NCBI RefSeq assembly: GCF_004299445.1
Contig: NZ_SCTC01000063.1
Location: 62,001 to 126,000, forward strand
From: Phenylobacterium sp.
Lineage (GTDB): Bacteria; Pseudomonadota; Alphaproteobacteria; Caulobacterales; Caulobacteraceae
DNA length: 64,000 nt
Direction: 5' to 3'
Positions within the stretch are counted from its first letter, which is position 1, and every line of letters starts with the position of its first letter. Shown here piece by piece: positions 8,295 through 16,408 of this stretch. Both the position numbers and the translations under genes were made by a program. The notes under the pieces are model-generated. The model was not told where the DNA came from, did not search any database, and saw only the letters and a list, made by a program, of their open reading frames with translations.

Positions 8295-9161
8295 CTAAGC
8301 GGCGGCCCAGCTCAGGGCCTCGGGGTCGTCGATGGCCATTTCGTCCCAGTCGAGGTCCGGGGGCGGGCTCATGGCGGCGGCGACCACGGCGCTCATTTCG
8401 GCGGCCGAGGTGACGCCGACCAGAACGGCTGAGGCCTCCGGACGCGAGAGCGCGAAGCCCAGGGCCGCCTGCAGCGGATCGGACTTGCCCTCGGCGATCA
8501 GGCGGCGCGCCCGGCTGATGCGGCCCGCGGCGGCTTTCAGGTGGCTGGGCGCCCGGTCGGGCGGCAGGAACAGGACGCCGTTCAGGAAGATCGAGCGCAG
8601 GTGCACCTCGATGCCCAGGTCGGCGATGGCGGCGAGCGAGCCGTCCAGCAGCAGGCGCTGGTCGAGCAGCGAGGCCGGAGCCTGGACCACGTCGGGCTTG
8701 AAGCGGCGGGCGACGCCCACCGGATCGTCCGAGGCGTAGACCGGCACGCCGATACGCTTGCAGAGACCCTCGTCCTTCAGCGCCCGCATCCGGTCCCACA
8801 TGGCCGGGCCCTGGGGCGAGAACAGGTCGGTGGCCGAGGGCGCCATGACAGCGTCCACCCGCTCGACGCCCAGGCGCAGCATCTGGGCGCGCAGCTCGGC
8901 CTCCACGGCGTCGGGGCCGCGGTCGGGGCGGATGGTGGTGAGGCTCAGGCGGAAGGGCTGCGGCTGGGGCAGGGCGCCGCGCAGCAGGGTGTCGGCGTTC
9001 GACGGCTGTCGCGGCACTTCCAGGACCGAGAGGCCCGAACGGCCGGCGATCGAAAGGATGTCGCGAGCCTCAGCCTCGCGCGGCCGACCCCGGGGGCCCG
9101 GGGGCTGGTCGAGACCGAACTGGGCGGTCCCGAGGCCGAGTTTGCTGAGCGAAGCGGTCAT
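8295..9161 (-). CDS. Aldo/keto reductase-like protein, probable KidO cell-cycle regulator
   Basis: 288 residues with an aldo/keto reductase layout: KLGLGTAQFGLDQ at the start, a barrel core, and a late segment EASAVLVGVTSAAEM typical of the cofactor-binding end. The catalytic tetrad seems lost. Where active enzymes have D...Y (as in FDTA..YG), this has VLEVPRQPSNAD, and the lysine strand reads LSLTTI. KidO of Caulobacter is a non-enzymatic NAD(H)-binding protein of this type that inhibits DivJ and destabilises FtsZ rings, and it is degraded by ClpXP through a C-terminal Ala-Ala. This protein ends in WAAA. I infer a KidO orthologue; an ordinary degenerate AKR is the alternative. Confidence 0.65.
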   Translation of the reverse strand: MTASLSKLGLGTAQFGLDQPPGPRGRPREAEARDILSIAGRSGLSVLEVPRQPSNADTLLRGALPQPQPFRLSLTTIRPDRGPDAVEAELRAQMLRLGVERVDAVMAPSATDLFSPQGPAMWDRMRALKDEGLCKRIGVPVYASDDPVGVARRFKPDVVQAPASLLDQRLLLDGSLAAIADLGIEVHLRSIFLNGVLFLPPDRAPSHLKAAAGRISRARRLIAEGKSDPLQAALGFALSRPEASAVLVGVTSAAEMSAVVAAAMSPPPDLDWDEMAIDDPEALSWAAA

Positions 9162-9241
9162 GCAGCCTGAAATGCTTGGTCAAATCGGGTGGAGGGGCCA
9201 ATTTGACGCAGGAAGACTAAGAAGCTGTATCCCACCGAAGG

Positions 9242-9256
9242 TTAAGGCGTGATTGA
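9242..9256 (+). promoter_or_regulatory. Possible CtrA-type site (TTAA-N7-TTGA)
   Basis: TTAAGGCGTGATTGA matches the CtrA consensus TTAA-N7-TTAA at seven of eight defined positions. It overlaps the GTG of xdhC and lies about 80 bases upstream of the divergent KidO-like gene, whose Caulobacter counterpart is cell-cycle controlled. One mismatch and the short consensus make a chance match quite possible. Confidence 0.3.
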
Positions 9257-10223
9257 CTCTATTTTCGAACTTCCGGAGTGGGCGCAGTTCGGCCTCGCCG
9301 AGGACGTGCGCCCGGCGCTGAAGGCGGCGCGGGACGGGGGTTCGGCGCTGGTTCTCGCGACGCTGGTCTCGGTCGAAGGCGGCGGGCCGCGGCCCGAGGG
9401 CACGCAGATGGTGTTCGCGCCCGGGATTGTGTCCGGCTACTTCTCGGGCGGTTGCGTCGAGGGCGACATCGCCGGCCATGCGGCGGCCTGCCTTTCGGAT
9501 GGCGAGCCGCGGACCCTGGTCTACGGCGACGGCAGCCCCTGGCCCGACATCCGGCTGCTGTGCGGGGCCCGCATCGAGATCTTCCTGGAGCGGCTGTCGG
9601 CGGAGGATCCGGCGCTGACCGCGCTGCTGGATGCCTGGGGCGAGCGGCGGCCGGTGGTTTACGTCAGCGATGGCCGGACGCGGGCCTGCGCGCCCGATCT
9701 CTCGCCCTGGCCCGAGGCGGCCGTGACCAGGACCTATGAGCCTACGCCGCGCCTGGTGATCGTGGGCGGCGACCCGACGGCGCTGGCCATCGCCGAGCTG
9801 GGGGTGAGGTCGGGATTCGAGACCACGCTGGTGCGTCCCAAGGGCCCTGAGACCCCGCCGCCTGTCACGGGCGTCGCCTATCGCCGCGAGGACCCGGAGA
9901 CGGCGCTGGAGATCATCGGGCTCGACGCATGGACCTCGGTCGCCGTGGCGACGCACGACCTCGATACCGACCGCGCGGCGCTGAAGGCGGCGCTGCCTTC
10001 GGCGGCGGCCTATGTGGGTCTCCTGGGCGCGCGGCGCCGTCTGGCCGGGCGTCTGGCCGAGTTGCAGGCGGAAGGCATGCCCGAGGCGGCGCTCGCCCGC
10101 CTGCACGCCCCCATCGGTCTCGATATCGGCGGCAAGGCGCCGTTCGAGGTGGCCGTGTCGGTGATCGGCGAGATCACCGCGATGCGCTATGCGCGGCCGC
10201 TTGCGGGATCACTCGAGGGTTGA
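9249..10223 (+). CDS. XdhC family protein (Moco handling for xanthine-oxidase-type enzymes)
   Basis: 324 residues. The N-terminal XdhC/CoxI domain is seen in ATLVSVEGGGPRPEGTQM and SGYFSGGCVEGDIAGHA, the latter with the conserved cysteine thought to bind the cofactor. It is followed by a Rossmann domain with RLVIVGGDPTALAIAELG. The C-terminal AYVGLLGARRRLAGRLAEL and APIGLDIGGKAPFEVAVSV motifs are typical. XdhC proteins bind molybdopterin cofactor, promote its sulfuration and deliver it to molybdenum hydroxylases. The GTG start follows GAAGG. The 3' end overlaps moeA, transcribed the other way, by 15 bases. Confidence 0.88.
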   Translation: MIDSIFELPEWAQFGLAEDVRPALKAARDGGSALVLATLVSVEGGGPRPEGTQMVFAPGIVSGYFSGGCVEGDIAGHAAACLSDGEPRTLVYGDGSPWPDIRLLCGARIEIFLERLSAEDPALTALLDAWGERRPVVYVSDGRTRACAPDLSPWPEAAVTRTYEPTPRLVIVGGDPTALAIAELGVRSGFETTLVRPKGPETPPPVTGVAYRREDPETALEIIGLDAWTSVAVATHDLDTDRAALKAALPSAAAYVGLLGARRRLAGRLAELQAEGMPEAALARLHAPIGLDIGGKAPFEVAVSVIGEITAMRYARPLAGSLEG

Positions 10224-11432
10224 TCGCGCCGACGACGCGCGGGCCAGCGGAAGGACGTCGACGACATCGCCCTCGGCCACCGCGGGGGCGTTGGGCGCAC
10301 GGCGCAGCAGCGCGTCGGAGGCGGCGAAGACGCTGACCAGCGAAGAGTCCTGATCTCTGTACGGCCGGGCGACGACCACGCCGTCTTCGTAGCCCAGCTG
10401 GGCTCGCATCCAGTGCTCGCGCGGGCCATTGGCCGGCAGGGGCTGGGCGGCCTTCGCGGTCCGCAGTTCGGGCCCGGGCGTCGCACCCTGATAGGCGTTG
10501 AGGATCGGCCGCAGGAACAGCTCGGCGCAGACCAGGGCCGAGGCCGGATTGCCGGGCAGGCCCAGCAGGCGACGGCCGTCGCCCAGCACGCCGAAGAAGG
10601 TGGGCTTGCCGGGCCGCACCGCAACGCTGGCCACCTTCATCTGCAGGCCCAGGGCCTCCGCCGCCGCGCGGACCAGGTCGTGGTCGCCGACCGAGGCGCC
10701 GCCCACGGTCACCACCAGGTCAGCCTCCGCGCCGCGCAGCGCCTCGATGGTGGCCTCCAGCGAGTCTCTCACCGGCCTGGCGCGATGAGCCTCGGCGCCC
10801 CAGCCGGTGATCAGCGCCTCGAGGGCGCGCGATCCGGAATCGTAGATCTGGAAGGGGCCGGGCGTGGCGGGGGCCTCGACGATCTCCTCGCCGGTGGAAA
10901 AGAGGGCGACCCGCGGTCGCCGCGCCACCGACAGTTCGGCGCGGCCGGCGGCGGCGGCCAGCGACAACCGCCAGGGATCGATCCGGGTCCCCCGGGTGAG
11001 GAGCGTTGCGCCGGCCATGAAGTCGCCGCCCGCGGGGCGCAGGTGGTTGCCGCTCCTGGTGTCGGGGACGACGACAGCCTCGCCCTCGCGCGCAGCGTCT
11101 TCCTGGATGACGATGGCGTCGCAGCCGGCGGGCACAGCGGCGCCGGTAAAGATGCGAACGGCCTCGCCCGGCCGCACTGCGCCGACGTAGCCGTGGCCGG
11201 CGGCGCTCTCGCCCACGATCCGGAGCGTCCCGGGCGTATCGCTGCTGCGCACCGCCCAGCCGTCCATGGCGGACGCGGCGAACGGCGGCTGGTCGCGCAC
11301 AGCGGTCACGTCTTCGGCCAGCACGCGGCCGATGGACGACTGGATGGCCGCCGCCTCCGCGGCGAGCGCGGAAATCTCGGCCAGCATCCGGGCGCGGGCG
11401 TCGTCGACGGCGAGGAGTTTCATGGGCGTCAT
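10209..11432 (-). CDS. moeA: Molybdopterin molybdenumtransferase MoeA
   Basis: 407 residues, the standard length. MoeA inserts molybdate into adenylated molybdopterin. Recognisable segments are GRVLAEDVTAVRDQPPFAAS followed by AMDGWAVR, GAAVPAGCDAIVIQED, RIDPWRLSLAAAAG, VALFSTGEEIVE, VTVGGASVGDHD and PGKPTFFGVL...LLGLPGNPASALV. The start at 11432 has an in-frame alternative ATG at 11423. It is convergent and overlapping with xdhC, which places both late Moco steps side by side. Confidence 0.93.
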   Translation of the reverse strand: MTPMKLLAVDDARARMLAEISALAAEAAAIQSSIGRVLAEDVTAVRDQPPFAASAMDGWAVRSSDTPGTLRIVGESAAGHGYVGAVRPGEAVRIFTGAAVPAGCDAIVIQEDAAREGEAVVVPDTRSGNHLRPAGGDFMAGATLLTRGTRIDPWRLSLAAAAGRAELSVARRPRVALFSTGEEIVEAPATPGPFQIYDSGSRALEALITGWGAEAHRARPVRDSLEATIEALRGAEADLVVTVGGASVGDHDLVRAAAEALGLQMKVASVAVRPGKPTFFGVLGDGRRLLGLPGNPASALVCAELFLRPILNAYQGATPGPELRTAKAAQPLPANGPREHWMRAQLGYEDGVVVARPYRDQDSSLVSVFAASDALLRRAPNAPAVAEGDVVDVLPLARASSARSTLE

Positions 11433-11484
11433 GAACCCCAGCCGCGCGCGCAGATCAACGCCCTCGTCTCGGGGACGAGAACGT

Positions 11485-12669
11485 CTAGCTGAACGGCCGC
11501 TCCAGATCCGGCTGCGGTTCGGTGAACCAGGCGGCGCCGTCCTCGGTCACGTGGAAGTGGTCCTCCAGCCGCACACCGAACTCGCCGGGGATGACGATCA
11601 TCGGCTCGTTGGAGAAGCACATGCCGGGGGCCAGAGGGGTCCTGTCGCCGCGGACCAGGTAGGGCGCCTCATGGATCGACAGGCCAATGCCGTGGCCGGT
11701 GCGGTGGGGCAGGCCCGGCAGGTCGTAGTCCGGGCTGAACCCTTCGGCGGCGAGCACGCGGCGGGCCACCGCGTCGATCTCCTCGCACGGCACGCCGGGC
11801 TTCACGGCGGCGAAGGCGGCGGCCTGGGCCTTCTTCTCGACCTCCCAGACGCGACGCTGCTCCGGGGTGGGCGTCCCGAAGGCGTAGGTACGGGTGATGT
11901 CGGAGTTGTAGCCCTGGACCCGGCAACCGGTGTCGATGAGCACCAGGTCGCCATCCTGCAGCTCCTGCTCGCCCGGCAGGCCGTGCGGATAGGCTGAGGC
12001 TTCGCCGAACTGCACGGCGCAGAATGTGCTCCCGTCGTCGGCGCCCAGCGCCCGATGCGCCTGGTCGATGAAGCGGCGGACGGCCCCTGTGGTGATGCCG
12101 GGCGCCAGGATGCGGGCGGCGCGCCGGTGGACCTCCAGCGTCATGGCCTTGGCCTGGGACATCAGGGCCAGTTCCGCCGGCGACTTGATCGCACGGCAAC
12201 CGTCGACGACAGGCGCGGCGCTGGGCATCGCAATGTCGGGCGCGGCCTGACGCAGGCCGTCGAACATGTCGAACGCCAGGGCCGGGTCGATGGCCAGCGA
12301 CCTTGCGCCCCATTCCCTCAGCACCTGGGCCGAGAGCGCGTAGGGGCTCTCGTGCTCCTCCCAGAGCCGCAGCGGCGCCTCGATGCCGAGCGAGGCGTTG
12401 AGCGAGCCCTCCTCGAAGCGTGGGCAGATCATCACCGGGACGCCCGATTTCGGCAGCAGCATCGCCACCAGTCGCTCGGTGGCGCCCCAACCCACGCCGG
12501 TGAAGTAGCGCAGCGAGGCGCCGGCGCCGATGATCAGGGCGTCGGTGATCATCAGCGACTGCGCCTTGGCGAGCCGGTCAAGGCGCTCGTCGCGGGTGAT
12601 GGGCGGCGCCGGGTTGGGCCAGGGCCTCAGGTCCGCGAGTTCCTGTTCCGCCGTCGATCCGCCGATCAT
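11485..12669 (-). CDS. M24 family metallopeptidase (Xaa-Pro dipeptidase-like)
   Basis: 394 residues from ATG 12669, which is preceded by GGAG. Longer in-frame starts exist but add an Arg/Cys-rich tail unlike the family. The protein has an N-terminal creatinase-type domain (TDALIIGAGASLRYFTG) and a C-terminal pita-bread catalytic domain. Metal ligands are visible: the two aspartates in LIDTGCRVQGYNSDITRTY, the histidine in GHGIGLSIHEAPYL, and glutamates in SNEPMIVIPGEFGVRLEDH. It should cleave Xaa-Pro dipeptides or a related substrate in the cytoplasm. It stands alone, with a dispersed palindromic repeat upstream. Confidence 0.88.
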   Translation of the reverse strand: MIGGSTAEQELADLRPWPNPAPPITRDERLDRLAKAQSLMITDALIIGAGASLRYFTGVGWGATERLVAMLLPKSGVPVMICPRFEEGSLNASLGIEAPLRLWEEHESPYALSAQVLREWGARSLAIDPALAFDMFDGLRQAAPDIAMPSAAPVVDGCRAIKSPAELALMSQAKAMTLEVHRRAARILAPGITTGAVRRFIDQAHRALGADDGSTFCAVQFGEASAYPHGLPGEQELQDGDLVLIDTGCRVQGYNSDITRTYAFGTPTPEQRRVWEVEKKAQAAAFAAVKPGVPCEEIDAVARRVLAAEGFSPDYDLPGLPHRTGHGIGLSIHEAPYLVRGDRTPLAPGMCFSNEPMIVIPGEFGVRLEDHFHVTEDGAAWFTEPQPDLERPFS

Positions 12670-12738
12670 GATGCGTGCTCCGTTGCTGGCGCGGCAGAGG
12701 TAGCGCGCCACCGCGCCCCTTTTCCATCACCTCTTCAA

Positions 12739-12810
12739 GGACGTCATCCCCGGCCTGGTCTCGCCGCCGATAGATGAATCCCCGGGATCGGGCCCCAAGG
12801 ATGACGTTCC
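12739..12810. repeat. Dispersed palindromic element (CGTCATCC family)
   Basis: GGACGTCATCCCCGG at the left (12739-12753) faces CCAAGGATGACGTTCC at the right (ending 12810), with CCCGGGATCGGGCC near the right arm. Palindromes with CGTCATCC/GGATGACG ends are scattered in intergenic DNA of many alphaproteobacteria. Here one lies between the divergent M24 and aminotransferase genes, so it cannot be a normal terminator for either. Confidence 0.65.
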
Positions 12811-12847
12811 AAATTGAGGGATTGAAGGGAGGCGGCTACGAAGTGGC

Positions 12848-13762
12848 ATGGCAGGCAGTCAGGATTTCGCGGCGGACCCCAGGAACGCCGATCTCAAAGT
12901 GTATGTGAGCGGCGAGCTCGTGCCCAAGGATCAGGCGCGCGTTTCGGTGTTCGACGCGGGCTTCGTGCTGGGCGACGGCGTGTGGGAGGGGCTGCGGCTG
13001 CACCACGGCCGGCTGCTGTTCCTCGAGACCCACCTGGAGCGGCTGTACGCGGGCCTTAAGGACATCGCCCTCGACATCGGCCTCACCCCGGCTGAACTGA
13101 CCGCGGAAATCCAGCGCACCCTGGCCGCCAACGGCATGGAGCACGGCGCCCACCTGCGGCTGATGGTGACGCGCGGTGAGAAGAAGGCGGTGAACCAGGA
13201 TCCGCGCAACTGGCTGGGCAAGCCCACCATCGTGATCACCGCCGAGTACAAGGAGCCGTCGCCCGAGATCCTGACGCGGGGCCTGGCGCTGGCCACCTCG
13301 TCGATCCTCTGCACGCCGGCCGAGATGTTCGACATGCGGCTGAACTCGCACAGCCGGCTGGCGCTGATCCGGGCGCTGCTGGACGCCATCGAGAAGGGCG
13401 GCGACGAGGCGCTGATGCTGGACCCGAACGGCTTCGTCTCGAGCTGCAACGCCACCAACTTCTTCTGGGTGAAGGACAGCCGGGTGATGACCTCGACCGG
13501 CGACTACTGCTTCAATGGCGTGACCCGCGCGAACGTCATCGCCCTCTGCCGCCGGCACGGAATCCCGATCACGCTGGGCGACTTCGACCTTGGCGACGTG
13601 GCCGAGGCGGACGAGGCGTTCGTTACCGGCACCTTCGGCGGGCTGACGCCGGTGCGGTCGATCGACGGCCACACGCTGCCCGAGGCGCTGCCGGGGCCGA
13701 TGACGCAACGCCTGCGGGCGGCGTACGAGGCGTTGAAGGACGAGGACGCAGGCGTCGCATGA
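12848..13762 (+). CDS. Class IV aminotransferase-like protein (key lysine apparently replaced)
   Basis: 304 residues. The fold-type IV layout is clear: SVFDAGFVLGDGVWEGLR, HLERLYAG with the phosphate-binding arginine, and the late GTFGGLTPVRSIDG segment. In active enzymes (BCAT, D-amino acid transaminase) a lysine precedes LN in IKSLN-like motifs and a glutamate lies in the GxxxE..xNxF motif. Here the matching places read DMRLNSHSRL and FVSSCNATNFFWV, that is, Arg and Ser. It may therefore be non-catalytic or mechanistically altered. It overlaps the next gene by four bases. Plants carry a fusion of a sulfotransferase-like and a class IV aminotransferase-like domain, which suggests these two proteins work together. 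Confidence 0.75.
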   Translation: MAGSQDFAADPRNADLKVYVSGELVPKDQARVSVFDAGFVLGDGVWEGLRLHHGRLLFLETHLERLYAGLKDIALDIGLTPAELTAEIQRTLAANGMEHGAHLRLMVTRGEKKAVNQDPRNWLGKPTIVITAEYKEPSPEILTRGLALATSSILCTPAEMFDMRLNSHSRLALIRALLDAIEKGGDEALMLDPNGFVSSCNATNFFWVKDSRVMTSTGDYCFNGVTRANVIALCRRHGIPITLGDFDLGDVAEADEAFVTGTFGGLTPVRSIDGHTLPEALPGPMTQRLRAAYEALKDEDAGVA

Positions 13763-14475
13763 CGATCCGGATCGCGATGTGGTCGGGGCCGCGCAACATC
13801 TCGACGGCCATGATGCGCAGCTTCGAGAACCGCCCCGGCTGCACGGTGGTGGATGAGCCGTTCTACGCCGCCTACCTGGCCGAGACCGGCCTGGACCATC
13901 CGATGCGCGACGAGGTGCTGGCGGCGCAGCCGACTGACTGGCGCGCGGTGGCCGAGGGGCTGGCGGCCGCTGGCGGCGACCTCGTGTACGAGAAGCACAT
14001 GGCGCACCACATGCTACCGGGCTTCGGCCTGGAGTGGGTGCGGGACTGCCGCAACGCCTTCCTGATCCGCGACCCGGCCGAAGTGCTGGCCTCGTATGTG
14101 GCCAAGCGGGGCGAGGTGACCCTGGACGATATCGGCGTGGTTCAGCAGCGCGTGATCTTCGAGCGCGAGGCCGATCGGCTGGGCAAGGCGCCGCCCGTCG
14201 TGCGCGGCGCGGACGTCACGGCGGATCCGCGCGGGACGCTCGGCAGGCTGTGCGCTGCTCTGGAGATCGAGTTCTCGGAAGCGATGCTGAACTGGCCAGC
14301 AGGTCCTCGCGACAGCGACGGCGTCTGGGCGCCGGCCTGGTACGACTCAGTGTGGAAATCGACTGGCTTCTCCACGCCCGAACGCACGGCCTACCCGCCG
14401 CTGCCGGACCACCTTCGCCGCATCGCCGACGCCGCGCGCCCCCACTATGAGGCGATGCTCGCGCACCGCCTCTGA
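13759..14475 (+). CDS. Sulfotransferase-like P-loop protein
   Basis: 238 residues beginning with a PAPS-type loop, MWSGPRNISTAMMRSFENR, where sulfotransferases bind the 5'-phosphate of PAPS. The second site, AFLIRDPAEVLASYVAKRG, matches the 3'-phosphate-binding segment. VVDEPFYAAYL after the loop is characteristic of this uncharacterised branch. Whether it transfers sulfate is unproven. The ATG overlaps the aminotransferase stop (ATGA), so the two are a coupled pair. The gene ends 8 bases before the convergent dienelactone hydrolase. Confidence 0.75.
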   Translation: MTIRIAMWSGPRNISTAMMRSFENRPGCTVVDEPFYAAYLAETGLDHPMRDEVLAAQPTDWRAVAEGLAAAGGDLVYEKHMAHHMLPGFGLEWVRDCRNAFLIRDPAEVLASYVAKRGEVTLDDIGVVQQRVIFEREADRLGKAPPVVRGADVTADPRGTLGRLCAALEIEFSEAMLNWPAGPRDSDGVWAPAWYDSVWKSTGFSTPERTAYPPLPDHLRRIADAARPHYEAMLAHRL

Positions 14476-14483
14476 GGTGGAGC

Positions 14484-15338
14484 CTACAGGCTCGTCTTGT
14501 ACAGCTTCAGCAGCTCGCCCCAGGCGCGTTCGGCCTCGGTTTCCTTGTAGACGGGCCCGCCCTTGACGCACCAGCCGTGGTCGGCGGCGTAGACCTCGAC
14601 CGTGGCTTTCAGCTTGTTGTCGGCGAACAGCTTCTTGAGCTCGTCCTTTTCCGTCGGGCGCTGCTTGTCGTCGTTCTCGGCCGTGGCGATCAGGTAGGCC
14701 GCCTTGGTCTTCGGGATCAGCAGGTGCGGGCTGTCGGGCTGCGGTCCGACCAGACCGCCGGAGTGGAAGGTCGCGGCGGCGCCGACGCGGCCGGGACGCG
14801 CGCCGGCGGTGCGCACGGTCAGCGGGCCGCCCATGCAATAGCCCTGGACGCCGATCTTCTTCTTCCTGTTGGTCTGCGGCTGGGCGTCGAGGAAGTCGAT
14901 GTAGGCGCCGGCGTCGCGGGTCGCCGCCTCGTTGGTGAGCGCCGCGCGGAAGGGCGCGATCTTGGCGCGGTCGTCCTGGCTGGCGAAGTTGAAGGTTCCC
15001 TCGAACACCGGGGCTTTCTTTGAGCGGTAGTAGAAGTTGGGCACGAGCACCACATAGCCCTCGGCGGCCAGGCGGCGGCCCATCTCGCGGAACACCGGGC
15101 GCAGCGAGAGGAAGTCGCACCAGATCAACACGCCCGGCCAGGCGCCCTTGCCGGCGGGATAGTAGAGCGCCGCGTCGGCCTCGCCGTCGGGCGTCTTCAC
15201 CACTACGTCCTTCTCGACCACGTCGGCGGCGTAGGCGTTGGTGGCCAGGCCGCCGGCCGCGGCGGCCGACAGGATGCCGAACGTGCGGCGCGAGACCGTG
15301 GGGTCGTGGATCAGGCCTTCATGGATATCGTCGCACAT
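14484..15338 (-). CDS. Tat-exported dienelactone hydrolase family protein (copy 2)
   Basis: 284 residues. VSRRTFGILSAAAAGGLATN is a twin-arginine signal, although about 15 residues precede it, so the protein should be exported folded. The alpha/beta hydrolase core has the dienelactone-hydrolase nucleophile elbow GYCMGG with Cys168, and a late DHGWCV segment with the catalytic histidine. Such enzymes open lactones or cleave esters; the substrate is unknown. It is the downstream copy of a tandem duplication with the gene at 15365-16225 (26-base spacing), and the two share most motifs. Confidence 0.88.
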   Translation of the reverse strand: MCDDIHEGLIHDPTVSRRTFGILSAAAAGGLATNAYAADVVEKDVVVKTPDGEADAALYYPAGKGAWPGVLIWCDFLSLRPVFREMGRRLAAEGYVVLVPNFYYRSKKAPVFEGTFNFASQDDRAKIAPFRAALTNEAATRDAGAYIDFLDAQPQTNRKKKIGVQGYCMGGPLTVRTAGARPGRVGAAATFHSGGLVGPQPDSPHLLIPKTKAAYLIATAENDDKQRPTEKDELKKLFADNKLKATVEVYAADHGWCVKGGPVYKETEAERAWGELLKLYKTSL

Positions 15339-15364
15339 GGGGGAGCCTCTGACGGGGGATGGGG

Positions 15365-16225
15365 TTAGCCCAGCTTGGCCTTGTACAGCTTGCTGAGCTC
15401 GGCCCAGGCGCGCTCGGCCTCGGCCTCATTGTAGACCTGACTGCCCTTGACGCACCAACCGTGGTTGGCGGCATAAACCTCGACCGTGGCGGTCTTCTTC
15501 GCCTCGGCGAAGGCGGCCTTCAGGATGTCCTTGGAGTCGGGCTGGGCCTTGTCGTCGTTCTGGGCGACGGCGACCAGGTAGCCGGCGTTGGTCTTGGGGA
15601 TCAGCAGGTGCGGGCTGTCGGGCGTCTTGGTGGTGAGCCCGCCGCCATGGAAGCTGCCCACCGCGCCGATGCGACCCGGAACCGCCGCGGCCGTGCGGAA
15701 CGAGAGTGGCCCGCCCATGCAATAGCCCTGGACGCCCACCTTCTTCTTCTTGCTGGTCTGGGGCTGGGCGTCGAGGAAGGCCACGTAGGCCTGGGCGTCG
15801 CTGTCGATGCCCGCGTTGCTCATCGCGCCGCGATACCCCATGACCCGGGCGCGGTCTTCGGGCTTCGAGAAATCGAAACCCGGCGTGGCGACCACGCCCT
15901 TCACCGAGCGGTAGAAGGGGTTGGGCACGAGCACGACGTAGCCCTGGCCGGCCAGCCGGCGGCCCATCTCGCGGAAGGCCGGGCGCAGGCCCGCGATGTC
16001 GGTCCAGATCAGGACGGCGGGCCAGGTCCCCTTGCCGGCAGGGTGGAAGAGGGCGGCGTCGGCGACCCCGTCAGCGGTCTTCACCTCGACATCCTTCTCC
16101 ACCACGTCGGCGGCATAGGCGCCGGTGGCGACGCCGCCCGCGGCGGCGGCCGTGAGCACGCCGAACGTCCGGCGCGACACCTTGGGGTCATAGACAAGAC
16201 CGACGTGGATATCGTCGTCGCACAT
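15365..16225 (-). CDS. Tat-exported dienelactone hydrolase family protein (copy 1)
   Basis: 286 residues from ATG 16225, chosen because it follows GGGAGG and aligns with the start of the paralogue (both begin MCDD). It has the same twin-arginine signal (VSRRTFGVLTAAAAGGVATG), the same GYCMGG nucleophile elbow and the same NHGWCV histidine segment as its neighbour. The active-site residues appear intact in both copies, so both are probably functional, perhaps on different esters or lactones. It is first in a two-gene operon. Confidence 0.88.
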   Translation of the reverse strand: MCDDDIHVGLVYDPKVSRRTFGVLTAAAAGGVATGAYAADVVEKDVEVKTADGVADAALFHPAGKGTWPAVLIWTDIAGLRPAFREMGRRLAGQGYVVLVPNPFYRSVKGVVATPGFDFSKPEDRARVMGYRGAMSNAGIDSDAQAYVAFLDAQPQTSKKKKVGVQGYCMGGPLSFRTAAAVPGRIGAVGSFHGGGLTTKTPDSPHLLIPKTNAGYLVAVAQNDDKAQPDSKDILKAAFAEAKKTATVEVYAANHGWCVKGSQVYNEAEAERAWAELSKLYKAKLG

Positions 16226-16408
16226 GGGAGCCTCCCGCTCGCTGTCCGCCGTTCGCAGGCGTCTTCTTCGGCGCGTATGCGTCGCTGGGAATGTTGCGGC
16301 GGTATTTCGGCGGGAGGCAAGCATGGCGGTCAGGCGAGAACCAGATCAGTGTGCCCGCGCCTGTCGGCCTGCGGGCGGCCGGGCGCGAACGGGGTTGTGA
16401 GCGGGGCG

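Noticed and set aside
15359..16408. N-terminal extension of the plus-strand gene ending at 17170
   Set aside because: This part is the shadow of the dienelactone hydrolase gene; the real start is ATG 16409 behind GAGCGGGG.
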